Assembly (NCBI RefSeq): GCF_036323735.1
Contig: NC_086024.1
Span: 136,783,053-136,847,052, forward strand
Direction of reading: 5' to 3'
Origin: Rattus norvegicus
Lineage: Eukaryota > Chordata > Mammalia > Rodentia > Muridae
DNA: 64,000 bases
Under the pieces are notes generated by a model. The model ran no database searches. It was not told the origin of the DNA and was given only the letters and a program-made list of their open reading frames with translations. Both the position numbers and the translations under genes were made by a program. How positions within the stretch are numbered: position 1 is the stretch's first letter; every line of letters starts with the position of its first letter. Shown in pieces: positions 20,561 through 31,608 of the stretch.

Positions 20561-20625
20561 AGCACAAGGCCCTGGGTTCGGTCCCCAGCTCCGAAAAAAA
20601 GAACCAAAAAAAAAAAAAAAAAAAA
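20561..20625 (+). repeat. 5'-truncated ID element
   Basis: It begins internally at 'gcacaaggccctgggttcgg' and ends in a tail containing 'gaaccaaaaa'. The target-site duplication 'aaaggtgagcaaaaa' flanks it, so the truncation occurred during insertion. Confidence 0.93.
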
Positions 20626-20990
20626 GGTGAGCAAAAAAAATCTTGAACCTATGCTAGCAGAGATAGCAACCCATGACAGCTGAGCTCAGAACATCGTCCT
20701 CACTGTTGCAGTTCAGGCCGGAGTGACTAAGACGTCCACAGTCACGAGCCAGTGAGGATGCTGAGCCCCTGGAGCTCTCAGACGGGGACAGGCTCATCCC
20801 TGTCACAAGCAGTCAGGTCCATTCTTATATTAAGTCACGGGCTTCTGTATTGTGTCCTGCTGCTGCTCCCTCAACCCTTGGGCAGTAAACCATTTACAGT
20901 CATACCTCTAGGCTCACAGCATCTCGGGCCATAATAATACTCCTAAATTGGAAATAACCTAACCTGATAGTCATTGAACCGATGAGCGAG
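20626..20990. other. Unique sequence
   Basis: No recognisable feature. Confidence 0.45.
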
Positions 20991-21080
20991 AGCTGGGTGT
21001 GGTGGTTCATGCCTGTAATCCCAGCTCTTGAGAGGCAGAGGTAGGAAGCTTGCCACCAATCTCAGGGGAACAGAGGCTAT
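20991..21080 (+). repeat. B1 SINE, 5' half
   Basis: 'gctgggtgtggtggttcatg', 'cctgtaatcccagctcttga', 'gaggcagaggtagg'. Confidence 0.85.
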
Positions 21081-21104
21081 TCAGGGAGACTCCATTTTAC
21101 AAAG

Positions 21105-21720
21105 AAGACTGGGGCGATGGCTCATTGGTCTGAGCACTTGTCCTGCGAGCAGGAGGTCTTGAGTGTGACTCTCCATAACCCATACAAACGGGATTTGGTA
21201 GGGATGCATAACCCCAGATGTTGTAGGGAGATGTGGCAGGGAGGTAGAAGAATTCCAGAACTTCTCCAGCCAGAGCTGTAGCCCAGTGGTAGAATGCTTG
21301 CCCTAGGTCTGACCCCGCCTAGAGGAGGGGCAGCTGGGGAGCTGGCTCTGGACATACAGTGCTATGATCTCGACCTCTTGGAAACTGAGTCAGGACCTCG
21401 AGTTCAAGACCTTCCTGAAGTACAGGGCACGATCAAGGTCGGCAACTTAGATATTTTCTCGTACTTTTTAGTAAAGAAGGCCTGAGGTGCTGGCGAGATG
21501 GCTTGATGGGTTCGGGTACTTGCTTCTAAGTCTGTCTGTGGGACCCACAGGGTGGAAGGAGAGAACTGACCTCCACACACAGAACATGGAATGCCCCCCA
21601 CCCCCATAAATAAATGTAATCAAAATAAAGTAAAAGGATGAGGTCTGGCTCAGTAATCAAGTGCTTGCCTAATGTGCCTAAGACCCTAGGCCCAATCCCC
21701 AGTTCCAAATAAGCCAAAGG
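21105..21720 (+). repeat. Cluster of degraded tRNA-derived SINE fragments
   Basis: Four pieces: a B3-like head at 21108-21180 ('gggcgatggctcattggtct'), an ID-like piece at 21270-21320 ('gtagcccagtggtagaatgc'), a B3-like piece at 21484-21620 ('gctggcgagatggcttgatg') and an ID-like piece at 21637-21720 ('aatcaagtgcttgcctaatg'). Confidence 0.6.
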
Positions 21721-22869
21721 CAGGAGGGGAACCTTACCTTCCGTCGGTATCAAATATACTGAACTAGGAAACGCTTCCCTTTCTCACACGCCGCTCCCTC
21801 TCCCGGATCCTAACAGATCTGACGTTTAACGTCACTTACATGCTTGCCATGAACATACAACTTTGATCAGTGCCCAAGGTGCAGGCACAAACCCCAGTGG
21901 CCAAGAACCCCTCCTCCAGGGCAGGAAAGCCCGCCTGGTTCTCCCTGCTGGGGATTGCACTCTAAGTGTCTGGACAGGAAGTGGGTCGGATGGGGTTGAC
22001 TGCCACATCACGAGTGCATTGGCCGCCTTGTCGCTCTGTCAGCCTAGAGTAGAAGAACCAAGTCCATGTCCTATTCTGAGAAGACGTAGAGCACATAGGT
22101 CTGTCCCTGGCCTTCTGACTCGTGCCCAGGATCACTGAGCAGTGGCTGGCTAGGCTACATGTGTATCTCTGATGGGGCCTTGGGTACCAGCTAGCTGTCA
22201 GGGGAACAGCTTACTGGACAGGGGACTGGGAGTGTGTGTGTGGCAGAAGTGGTAAGAGAAGGCATCTGTGATTCAAGCTCTCACCCCAAGTGCATACACA
22301 CTGAGGATCCACTGGGCTTCGCTTACGGAGATGAGAGTGTTAAGAGCATGAAGTGTAGCTGTTCAGCCCGTGCCTGAGGCACTCTTTAGCCGGTGCCTTA
22401 TCCCTCCACACTGGTATGTATACAAAGGCCGCCTGACCTGTAGTCAGACAATGACCCATATGAGGAAGACTGAGTGGAATCCCTCCTTCTGAGCCAAGAA
22501 TGCTGCACCCGCTCCTCTTTGGCTATACCCTCTGCCCTTTGTCTTGTCCTTGGATTAGCCTTCCAGGTGGCCAAGGTGGCATGTTAGCTCTGGGATAGTT
22601 GAGTGTGGAGGCCAGCATGTCTGCAGCATCCAAGACAGACCAGTATCCTAAAGATGAGGGAGCGAAGGAGGTACAGGCCCTATTGTCAGACCTGCTGGGC
22701 TCACCCAGCTTCCTCTCTGAAAGTGTTCCAGTTCCCCATGAGGCATCTCTTCTCCACCTCTGTACACAGAGACCCACTGGAGCAGGTTATCTCTTCCCGT
22801 CCAGTCTAACCAGGCCCCCTGCCCTTTTCTCAGCCCTTCTTCTGCCTTTCAAAGACAGTTTGGTAGCTG
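21721..22869. other. Unique sequence
   Basis: No gene or repeat recognised. Confidence 0.45.
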
Positions 22870-23062
22870 TTTGTTCTCCCATGCCTGTATGTCTGTTTGT
22901 CTGTCACCCGTGTGTCAGGAGGTCAGGAGAGGGTGTTGGATCCTCTGGGACTGCAGTTAAAGACAGTTGTGGACTTCGATGTGGGTGCTGGGAATCAAAC
23001 CCAGGTCCCCTAGGAAGAGCAGTCAGTGTCTTTAACAGCACAGCTATCTCTCCAGCCCCAGT
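22870..23062 (-). repeat. B3 SINE
   Basis: 'ctgggaatcaaacccaggtc' and 'cagctatctctccagcccc' on plus are the inverted B3 head. Confidence 0.88.
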
Positions 23063-23124
23063 TTGTTTGCTTTAACTTGGGAAACTCTATTTGCTACCCC
23101 AGAGGAAGACACTATAGTTGGTAT

Positions 23125-23245
23125 CCCAGCCGTTTAGGACAGTGACCAGAATCAGAGAGGTTAAGCAACTTGTTTGAGACCACAGGGCTGAAGTGGGGGT
23201 GGAACCCAGGCTGCTGACCACAGAACCTTGGGTTCTAACAGCTCA
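23125..23245 (-). repeat. MIR SINE
   Basis: 'agagaggttaagcaacttgt', 'gaccacagggctgaagtggg', 'ggaacccaggctgctgacc' is the MIR core in reverse. Confidence 0.75.
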
Positions 23246-24327
23246 CATTTCTGTGGCTTAGTATGTCCCGATTCCTGATTGTGGTAGAGTGCCTGCCCTA
23301 GCAAGCCTTCGGTGGAAATGCCGTTAGTGTTTTCTGTAATTAGGCCTCTGGGGTGACTCTGAGCTACCTGCCAAATGCTCCGGGGGGCTCTTGACAGGAG
23401 CTTGGAACCTGCTCCTCCTTCCTGGAACCTTCTAAAAACAATGCTGTCTCTGAGGAAGCAACCTGGAAGAGGTGGGTACCTCAGAGAGGATGGGGGCTGC
23501 TCCATCAGCCTGCACACTGAGCACGGGCTGCAGAGGGCCTCACAGGGAACCCTGGGAACATGATAGGATTGTGATAGGACTGAGCTTCTTCCCTGGGTCA
23601 CATGACATCCAGTCTCCAAAGCCCAGGGAGGCACTGCAGTGCCCAAGGAGGCCAACGCTCTGACGTGGCTTGAAGGATAGCCAGGAAGCCAGCCTCAGGG
23701 GGACACTGCAAAGCATTCCTGTTGGAAGCCTGGGCACCCCTCCTCCCACCTTGTGACTTTCTTAGAGGCTGTGTGAACACGTCAGGTAGTTCTGGCGTGT
23801 ACTTGGTCGGATGTGCTACCCGAGTCTTCCTCCTCTGCCCTGTGAGCTCCCTGTAGCCTCTGGGTGAGTACACTCAGTCACACAGCCACAGGGGCCTGGA
23901 GATGCCCCACAGCTGCTATTTAAGGCCACACAGCTGCCCCAGGGTTCCTTTATCTGTGCTTATGGTTCCCCTATCAAACAAGCTGGCTTGAGGCCAATGG
24001 TGCAGTTCGTGCCAGGCAGTGGGGGGTGGGCTGGGGACTCACTTGAGCTCGGCTGGAAGCTCCAGCACTGGGCCTGCTGGCCAGGGAGGAGCGATCTGTC
24101 TGCTGGCTATCAGAGCAAGCACTTCTCCTGGAGGGGCCTCGGCCTCCATTAGCTAGCAGTGAGGAGAGACTCATAGTGGCACTGGCTCTTTTGTATGCTG
24201 CCCCCATCTTTGTCCCTCTGGCCCTCTTGGCCATCAGTCATGGGCTTGGTTGTAGCTAGGTCACCCTGCAGCCTCAGGAGGGTTAGTTCCACAGGCAAAG
24301 GAAGTGGTACTTGGATCTCTTTTCCCC
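23246..24327. other. Unique sequence
   Basis: No gene recognised. Overlapping ORFs on both strands (up to 164 codons) have no family similarity. Confidence 0.45.
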
Positions 24328-24546
24328 GACACCAGTGGCTCATAACCTTTCTCATGCTGGGACCTTTAATGCATTTCCTCATGTTGTGTGACACCCACCC
24401 CAACCATAAAGTTATTTTTGTCGTTACTTTGTGATTGAAGTTTTTCTGCTGGTATTATCTGTGTTTTCTGCTGGTCTTAGGCAACCCCTATGAAAGGGTT
24501 GTTTGACCCAAAGGGGTCGGGACCCACAGGTTGGGAGCCATAGCTC
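24328..24546 (-). mobile_element. URR1-type nonautonomous hAT DNA transposon
   Basis: Imperfect terminal inverted repeats face each other: 'cagtggctcataacc' at 24331 and 'ggttgggagccatag' ending near 24543. Between them lie 'cctcatgttgtgtgacaccc', 'aaccataaagttatttttgt' and 'tttgacccaaaggggtcggg', hallmarks of the rodent URR1 family. It encodes no transposase. Confidence 0.85.
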
Positions 24547-25280
24547 TACACCCTACCACCCTGCCCAACTCCACTGCCAGGGTCCGAGCCCCTGAGGAAT
24601 GCAGGTTTGGAAGGGATCTGTTCTGTTCCTTGCTGTCCCTGCCACTGGCTTCTGGTCCCTACTCTGGCTGTCAGGGCTGGTCCAGCCTATTCCAAGCGTC
24701 CCCTGTCACATCCTCGACAGCCCCAGTCTTGGTTCCTGCTGTCGATGACTTGCTCTCTGGTCTCGTTATTATTATCAACTTGGCCTTCAAGGCCAAGCTT
24801 AGGCACCCCCTTCCTTAAGCTGCTCTTGGGCTACCGTGTCTGTCTGTCTGTCCGGCCTACTCCAAACAGTGCTGGCCGGAGGGGAAGGGCTACAGTTTAG
24901 GGCAACCGGCTTAGGGCGGAAAGGCAAGTCACGAAGGGGCTTCACCCTCAGGAAAGCCTGTACTATCTCAAGGTTCCAGGTGGGGACAGCTGACTGCCAA
25001 AGGCTGCAGCAGGGAGGCGTTTCCACACCTCACCCACCTGGCCCCTCAGGGCCTACGCTCCTACCTCACTAGCGGTGACTTACACAACTCTGAGCCCCAG
25101 TCAGTTCATTTGTAGACCGAGACAAGGAGACTAGTGCCAGACAGCAGGCTACAGCATGTCAGGCCCCTACTTCACACGGATTGGTAGCTGCTACAAATGA
25201 CAGCCTGGTTCAGTCATCCAGACAGCGCCTGGGGGAGAGGAGATTGAAGCAACCACAGTTCTGTACTGCTACACTCTTCA
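24547..25280. other. Unique sequence
   Basis: No recognised feature. Confidence 0.45.
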
Positions 25281-25845
25281 AGTGTGTGTGTGCATGTGTG
25301 TGTGTCTGTGTGTCTGTGTGTGTATATGTGTGTGTGTGTCTGTGTGTGTGTGTCTGTGTGTGTGTTTGTTTGTATATGTGTGTGTCTGTGTGTATATATG
25401 TGTGTGTATGTGTGTGTGTCTGTATGTGTGCATGTGTACATATATGTGCATATGTTTGTATATGCATGTATTTATATGTGTGTATATATGAATGTGTGTT
25501 TGTATGTGTATGTGTGTGCATGTGTGTGTTTATATGTGTGTATGTGTGCATGTGTGTATATGTGTGCATATGTGTGTATATGTATATGTGTGTGTCTTGT
25601 GTGTGTGTCTGTGCATGTGTGTGTATGTTGTACGTGTGTGTGTCTTGTGTGTGTGTCTGTGCATGTGTGTGTATGTTGTATGTGTGTGTGTCTGTATGTG
25701 TATATGTGTGTGTATATGTTTGTATATGTGTGTATCTTTATGTGTGTGCACATGTGTGTGTCTGTGCATGTGGGTCTGTGTGTATATGTGTGTGTCTGTG
25801 TGTCTGTGTGTATGTGTATGTGTGTGTGTTTACAGGTATATGTGA
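25281..25845. repeat. Long imperfect TG/TGTATG array, about 565 bp
   Basis: TG repeats with interspersed CA, TA and TCTG. Two near-identical sub-blocks around 'gtcttgtgtgtgtgtctgtg' lie at about 25591 and 25642. All six frames stay open for long distances, producing Cys/Val or Thr/His-rich artefact ORFs. Confidence 0.97.
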
Positions 25846-26102
25846 CTGTGCATGTACTGGTGGCAGCCAGAGGAGAACCCTAGGTGTCCTGCTCTGACAC
25901 TTTTCACCTTATCCCTTTGAGGCAAGGCTTCTCACTGCCCTGGAGCCAGGCTGTAAGCTCCTGTGGTCCTCTTGTCTCTGCTCCCCTCCTCCAAGGCCTC
26001 CTCCAAGGCCAGAGCTATAGGTGTGTGTGCAGCTCTACTGGCTGTATTTTTCTTCACATGGGTGCTAACATCTGAACTCAGGCCCTCATGTTTAGCAGTG
26101 CC

Positions 26103-26405
26103 TTAGGCTTTTGTTACTGCAATAGAACACCTTGACCAAAAGCAACCTGAGGAGGAAGAGGTTTATTTTGGCTTAAAACTGTCAGCGCTGGGGTATCACT
26201 GGGGTAAGCCAGGAGGACATCCAGAAGCTGGTGCAGAGGCCACGGAGGAGCTCTGCTCACTGCTCCTTCCCATTGCTTACTCCGCCTGCTTCCTTGCAGC
26301 ATGCAGGACCACCAACCCAGAGGGCACTGCCACAGCAAGGCACATCAATCATCAATCAATCCCATAGGCCATTCCGGTGGGGGCTTTTTCTCAAATGAAG
26401 TTCCT
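26103..26405 (-). mobile_element. MaLR-type LTR
   Basis: 'ttttgttactgcaatagaac', 'accttgaccaaaagcaacct', 'gcagaggccacggaggagct', 'ccattccggtgggggctttt' on plus are the rodent MaLR LTR in reverse. Its subfamily is uncertain. Confidence 0.75.
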
Positions 26406-26424
26406 TATTTTAAATGACTCTATA

Positions 26425-26560
26425 CAGCAGGCGGTGGTGGTACACACCTATAATCCCAGCACTCGGGAGGCAGAGGCAGGTGGAGTTCTGAGTTTGAGAC
26501 CAGCCTGGTCTACAGAGTGAATTACAGGATAGCCAGGGCTACCCTGTATGGGGAGAAGAT
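26425..26560 (+). repeat. B1 SINE
   Basis: 'caggcggtggtggtacacac', 'aatcccagcactcgggaggc', 'gaccagcctggtctacagag'. Confidence 0.93.
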
Positions 26561-27134
26561 GAGGAGTAGCCAGCACAAGCCATAAAGACTCCTATCCACT
26601 GAGCCATCTCTTCAACCCCAAGGACCAATTTTGATGTCCTTACTAACTCCTCCAGTCCCCACTGTCACAGTGTGGCTTCCTGCACATGTCTGTCCTTCCC
26701 CTTTACCTCTCTGGGTCCCTTCAAGGTCTCAATACTCAGCACTGTGCAGGGGTGAGGGTGAGGCTAGGGAGGACAAGACTCAGGGAGGCCAGGAGGCTGG
26801 ACCAATAGCACAGGGGTTGGGGATGGGGGTGTGTGGGGGGAAGCATCAGCAGGCAGCAAGCCAGGCTAGGCGCCTCAATCTAGGTCTTTGGTTTAATCAC
26901 AGTTGAGATCTGGATTTCTGGAAGACTCCTGGAAGCTACCAATACAGGTGAGATTCTGGGGCAGCATGGGAAGCATCTGGAGGACACAACTGTGTGCCCT
27001 GCAGCTGGATCCTCATGGAATTCAGCTGTCCAGGTGACTCAAATAGCCTGGGCACCGGGCCACAGTGGGGCTGTCGCCACAGATGGCTTCTGGGAAGTCC
27101 AGCAACACTGCTTTGGCTGAGCATCTCGGGAAAG
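26561..27134. other. Unique sequence
   Basis: No recognised feature. Confidence 0.45.
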
Positions 27135-27298
27135 TATGTGTGCGTGTGTGCGTGCGTGCATGCATGCGTGAGTGTGCGTGTTTGTGTGTGTGTATGTGAG
27201 TGTATATGTTTGTGTATGTGCGCATGTGTGTGCGCATGTGTGTATATGTGCTTGTATGTGTGTGTCTGCATGTGTGTATGTGTGTATGTGTGTGTGGG
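27135..27298. repeat. TG/TGCG-rich array
   Basis: 'gtgtgcgtgtgtgcgtgcgt' grading into TG/TATG repeats, ending in a G run. Confidence 0.95.
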
Positions 27299-28710
27299 GG
27301 GGAGGCTGTGCCCCATCCCTGGGCATCATGGTATGTCCTAGGTGTACGCCAGACCCCTTCAGCTTTCCCGTGACTCCGTGACCCTGACCCTATGCAGTAT
27401 CACCTTACTTCTTGCCAAGCATGGGGCTGTACCCCCGTATACTGCTGTCATTCCCCGGGTTTTCTGTCTAGTTTCCACTCTTTCTGAATGTCTACACAGC
27501 GTCCTGCCCAAAACCCAGATCAGATCAGGCCATGCTGCAACCCTCTGGCTCCCGATTGCCTGCCGGATAAGGTCTGACCTTCTTTCTGCTCCTTCCTGGC
27601 TCTTTGTCTCTGCTTCTAATGCCTGAACATCAAGAGAAGGGGTCACAGCAGAAGGCTGAGCTTTCTCTAGATGTAGGACTTCTAAGGCTCGCTCTCCCTC
27701 CCTCCCCCCTCCCTCACTGCCTGCTTGACCCCCTTCACAGTGAGCTCACCTCCCTTTCCTGCCTGCCTCCACTGGGTCTGACCTCAGAAGATCACTTGAA
27801 TCTGGCCTGGTCAGACAGACAAGTATGTGGGACAGCGAGTTGGGCCTCTAACCTCTGTAAATGGAATCTCAGGCCTGTCCTGGATCAACACTCCAAGGTC
27901 ACTGAAGCTACTGTTTGTCCCTTAACCCACTCCATGCTTAGCTCTAACCATCCCCAGGGACCTGACCATTTGTGAGTTGGCAAGGGTTGGTCAGTTGGGT
28001 TCCTGCTGCACTCAGAACCCTGTCACATGCTCTACACCTCAGAACCTCTGACATCCGCCATGTTGAACTCTGTCCATGAAATCCTGTGCTGCCCCCTCCC
28101 CTCCCCAGAACCACATCACCTGCCATGTTTCAGTCCTGGGTCACCCTGTGCCCAGTAGTCCGCTCTTCTTGTCACACATGGCTGGACTTCCTAGCTTACC
28201 CTCCTCGAGCTTGCAGCTGGCTCTGACTATATGCTATGTGCTATGGTCAGGCCTCCTTCCTGACCATGCCACCCCTGGACACTAGCTGGTCAGTGGAACC
28301 AGCTGTCAATGAAGCAAAATCCCCAGGTGCGTGCCGGGAAGCCACTGCGATGGCCATAGTTATTCCTATGTAATGTTAGCAGCTGTCCACCAGTCTTTCT
28401 TTCTGCTTTAGAAATCAGATGCAGGGTTCTGAGTCTCCTCACTGACAAGGGGAGCCAGGTGGTAAACAGGGCTTGCGGTGTGTGTGGAAGGAGCCCTCAA
28501 AGGAGCCTCTAAGGTTCCTGGGATACCACTTCCTAAATACCGGGGAAGTGGAAGGAGTTATGGGGGGCACTCCAGGCCAAAGGTCTTGCACCCTAGTTTC
28601 CTAGGGTCTGTATCGGTGGGCGGCTTTTCTGGACTCAGACCTGGAACTTGGCCTCCATGGGTGTGGCTAGTAATACCTTCAGAGGTGTGGCACCATCTCC
28701 AGGCTTCCCC
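27299..28710. other. Unique sequence
   Basis: No gene, RNA or repeat recognised over this stretch. Confidence 0.45.
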
Positions 28711-28874
28711 CTCCTGAGTGTAATAGGCCCTCCTGTCCGACCACTTCCTTCCTGTGGCCTTCAGCTCCATCCCACATTACCCCGTTCCTCCCCTCCTGAG
28801 TGTAATAGGCCCTCCTGTCCGACCACTTCCTTCCTGTGGCCTTCAGCTCCATCCCACATTACCCCGTTCCTCCT
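28711..28874 (+). repeat. 82-bp tandem duplication
   Basis: The block starting 'ctcctgagtgtaataggccc' at 28711 repeats at 28793 essentially without mismatch. Confidence 0.97.
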
Positions 28875-29837
28875 CTCTCACAGCTACCCCTTCAGCTCTG
28901 ATCCCATGTGCTGGACTGGAAGTCAATGAACAATACGGAGAGCTTGGGCTTTTCTTGGGGCACCTGACACCTTTTCCAGGACCCAAGTGGAGTAGGGTCA
29001 CCAAATAACCTACCTGAGCTTTCTGGCTTTCCTCTCCTATCTGTCTCTACCCTCCTTGCAGCCCATCACCCCATCCTCCCTCAGCAATTCACTCCCTCTC
29101 CCTTAGGAAGGGACTCAGTTTACCTTCACCTCTACAGTGGCACTTTGTCCCTGGACACAGAAGCCCCTCAGGCTAGGCTTCAGGTTTTTAATGGAAGATG
29201 GCCGAATGTGGTGGGTAGTGCCCTGCTCGTAAGTGCAACTCTGCGGTCGCCAGGTGAACCTCCGATTAGAGTATCCCGACAGGATAGATTAGAGCACTCC
29301 ACAGTAGACACTACCAATCCAGCCCAGTTCAGCCCTTCATCTACAGGACCCAGGACTACTCTTTCACAGCGAGGAGTCAAGGAGTTCCCTGCTAGGGACC
29401 TGCGAATGGGTGGAGCCTGCGGGAGGGAAGCCAGGACCGCAGCCCTGGCCTGTCTATTCTTTCCTGCAGACTACACCAGGGATGGCCAGACTTTACTTAG
29501 GGAGAAAGAAAGCACAGCCCGTGTTGGAAACTCTCCACCAGCCTCTGCCAGTTCTCAATGGGAAGACAGGACTGCTGGGGCCGCAAGCACTGGTCCAGGG
29601 AGCATCTAGGACATGCAAATTAGGGTACTCTGGAAAGAAAGACTGGTGGACAGCTGCAAACCCAATACACGAGAAGGTGAACCCTTTTCTGAATGTACAC
29701 TCTGATTCAGCCGACGTTTAACTAATGTATGCTGTCCTTTGACCTTTAATATTTTTTTTTACAGTTACATTAGGGTTGGGGGTGGGGGGAGGATCAACAA
29801 AACCAAAGTGTGTATGAAAATGCTATAATGAAATCCA
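28875..29837. other. Unique sequence with octamer motif
   Basis: Contains a perfect octamer (ATGCAAAT, 29613-29620). No coding exon recognised; the 154-codon ORF at 29145 has no similarity. Confidence 0.45.
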
Positions 29838-29948
29838 GGGGCTGGTGAAAGGTTGTGGGGTTAAGATGCCTGCAGCCAAGCCGGACTCCCAGAGTTCAAT
29901 CCCCAGTGACCTACGTGGAAGGAAGAACTGACTTTCAGAAATTATTGG
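29838..29948 (+). repeat. B3/B2 fragment
   Basis: 'ggggctggtgaaaggttgtg', 'agagttcaatccccagtgac'. Confidence 0.6.
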
Positions 29949-29956
29949 CCTTTGGC

Positions 29957-30092
29957 CAGGTGCAGTAGAGCTTTAATCCTAGCACTCAGGAGGCAGAGGC
30001 AGGAGGGTCTCTGTGAGTTCAAGGCCAGCCTGGTCTACTTAGTTTATTCTAGGCCAGCCAGGGATACATAGTGAGAACCTGTCCAGGGGTAG
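29957..30092 (+). repeat. B1 SINE
   Basis: 'ggccaggtgcagtagagctt', 'ctcaggaggcagaggcagga', 'aaggccagcctggtctactt'. Confidence 0.92.
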
Positions 30093-30384
30093 AGGGGAGG
30101 AGGGATGGGGAGGGGAGGGAGATTTTATCAAAGACAGAAACAAGCAAACCCACTATAGTTTATAGCACCATTTATATAAGTTATCCAGAAGAGACGAATT
30201 CACAGAGACAGAGAGTGGGTTAGCAGGTGCTGAGAACCGTGTGGAGAGGGCACACCTGAGTGCTGACGGGTGTGGCAGACGCTTCTTTCACACCATGAAA
30301 ATGGTGGCATTAGGTAGTAGTGACAGATTGTGCGATCTTGTGATATAATAAAAATGGCCCAGTTTTACACTTTGGGTATAGTTT

Positions 30385-30460
30385 TGCAACTGGGAATACA
30401 GCTTAGTGGTAGAGTGTGTGCTTAGCAATCTTGAAGTTCCAACTTTGCCCCCCACAATCA
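30385..30460 (+). repeat. ID-like tRNA-Ala-derived fragment
   Basis: 'actgggaatacagcttagtg' and 'gtagagtgtgtgcttagcaa', diverged. Confidence 0.55.
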
Positions 30461-30477
30461 AAATAAGGAACCGACAA

Positions 30478-30645
30478 ATGCATCATGGTGGTGTACACTT
30501 CTAACCCCAGGTCTCAGGAGGCAGAGGTTCCAGAGTTTAAGGTTATCCTTGGCTACAGAGCAAGCTCAAGAGTAGTTAGACTGAGTAAGACCATTCTTTA
30601 AAAACAAACATGTAGAATGAATGAATGAATGAATGAATGATACCT
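30478..30645 (+). repeat. B1 SINE with (GAAT)n
   Basis: 'catcatggtggtgtacactt', 'ctcaggaggcagaggttcca', then an A-rich end and about six GAAT units at 30617-30641. Confidence 0.8.
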
Positions 30646-30949
30646 AAGAAAGGAATGTGCCTTATGTCTTAAAAGCTGTATGTTGGTTCATCTTTCATGT
30701 CCCAGCTTCTACCTGTCCATGGTCAGCCCCGAATATTGACCATGAACCCTGTCCACCATCAAGCTACAATCAAACACCAAGACACGGCAGGAGGTTAAGG
30801 CTGGAGAACGACCTTGCAAAGGAGCAGACCTCTCCGTTCATGCCTGTAATACAAGGTGATTACAGTTCACTGGGACTGAGTCCACAATGAAGCAGCATTT
30901 ACCCCCCTAAGGGTTGGGCGTGCACCACCACAGTAGGATTCCTTATGAC

Positions 30950-31012
30950 CTTGAGGTCAGTAGTACTGTCCCCATATTATAGATGAGGAAACTGAGGCTA
31001 AGTGACATCCTA
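30950..31012 (-). repeat. MIR fragment
   Basis: 'ccccatattatagatgagga' and 'aactgaggctaagtgacatc' are the inverted MIR 3' half. Confidence 0.75.
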
Positions 31013-31017
31013 TAACA

Positions 31018-31165
31018 AAGTCTTTGACATGGTGGCTCATGCCTGTAACCCCCGAACTCAGGAGACATAGATAAGAAGGTATTTGTGAGTTCCAAAGTTG
31101 ATTGGCTCTACATGGCGAGGTCCCAGCCAGCTACAGAGTGAGAATCTGCCTCAAACAGCACAACA
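31018..31165 (+). repeat. B1 SINE
   Basis: 'catggtggctcatgcctgta', 'cccccgaactcaggagacat', A-rich end. Confidence 0.8.
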
Positions 31166-31395
31166 ATGGGAGCTGGAGAGATGGCTAAATGGTTAAGAGC
31201 ACTTACTGCTCCTCTAGAGGACCCAGACTCTGTTCCCTAGCACCCACAGGTGGCTCCAGACTGTTGTAACTCCATTTCTAGGGCATCCATGCCTCTTCTG
31301 AACTCTGAGGGCTCCTGAACACATGTTGTGCACATGCACACACTTTGGCACACACATGTGCATACACACATTCACATAAAACAAATATTTTCTTT
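31166..31395 (+). repeat. B3 SINE
   Basis: 'gggagctggagagatggcta' head, CA-rich 3' part and A-rich tail. Confidence 0.9.
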
Positions 31396-31454
31396 TAAAG
31401 CCAAACTCAAGAGAGCTGGTTCCTTTGGTAGAATGCTTGCCTAGACTCCACAAA

Positions 31455-31608
31455 GCCCTTTGCAGCTCAGAGCAGGGAGAGCATTACTTTAATCCTGCAC
31501 TAGAGAGATAAAGACAGTGGGATCAGAAGTTCAAGGTTACCCTCGGCTACGTAGGGAGTTCTAGACCAGCCTGGGTTACACAGACCCCCTGTCTCAAATA
31601 GCTAACAC
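31455..31608 (+). repeat. B4/B1-type SINE
   Basis: 'gcattactttaatcctgcac', 'gttctagaccagcctgggtt', 'acacagaccccctgtctcaa'. Confidence 0.7.

Noticed and set aside
25181..25897. Cys/Val-rich 238-codon ORF and Thr/His-rich antisense ORFs
   Set aside because: Artefacts of a stop-free TG/CA microsatellite. The same applies to 16725-17420 and 26936-27341.
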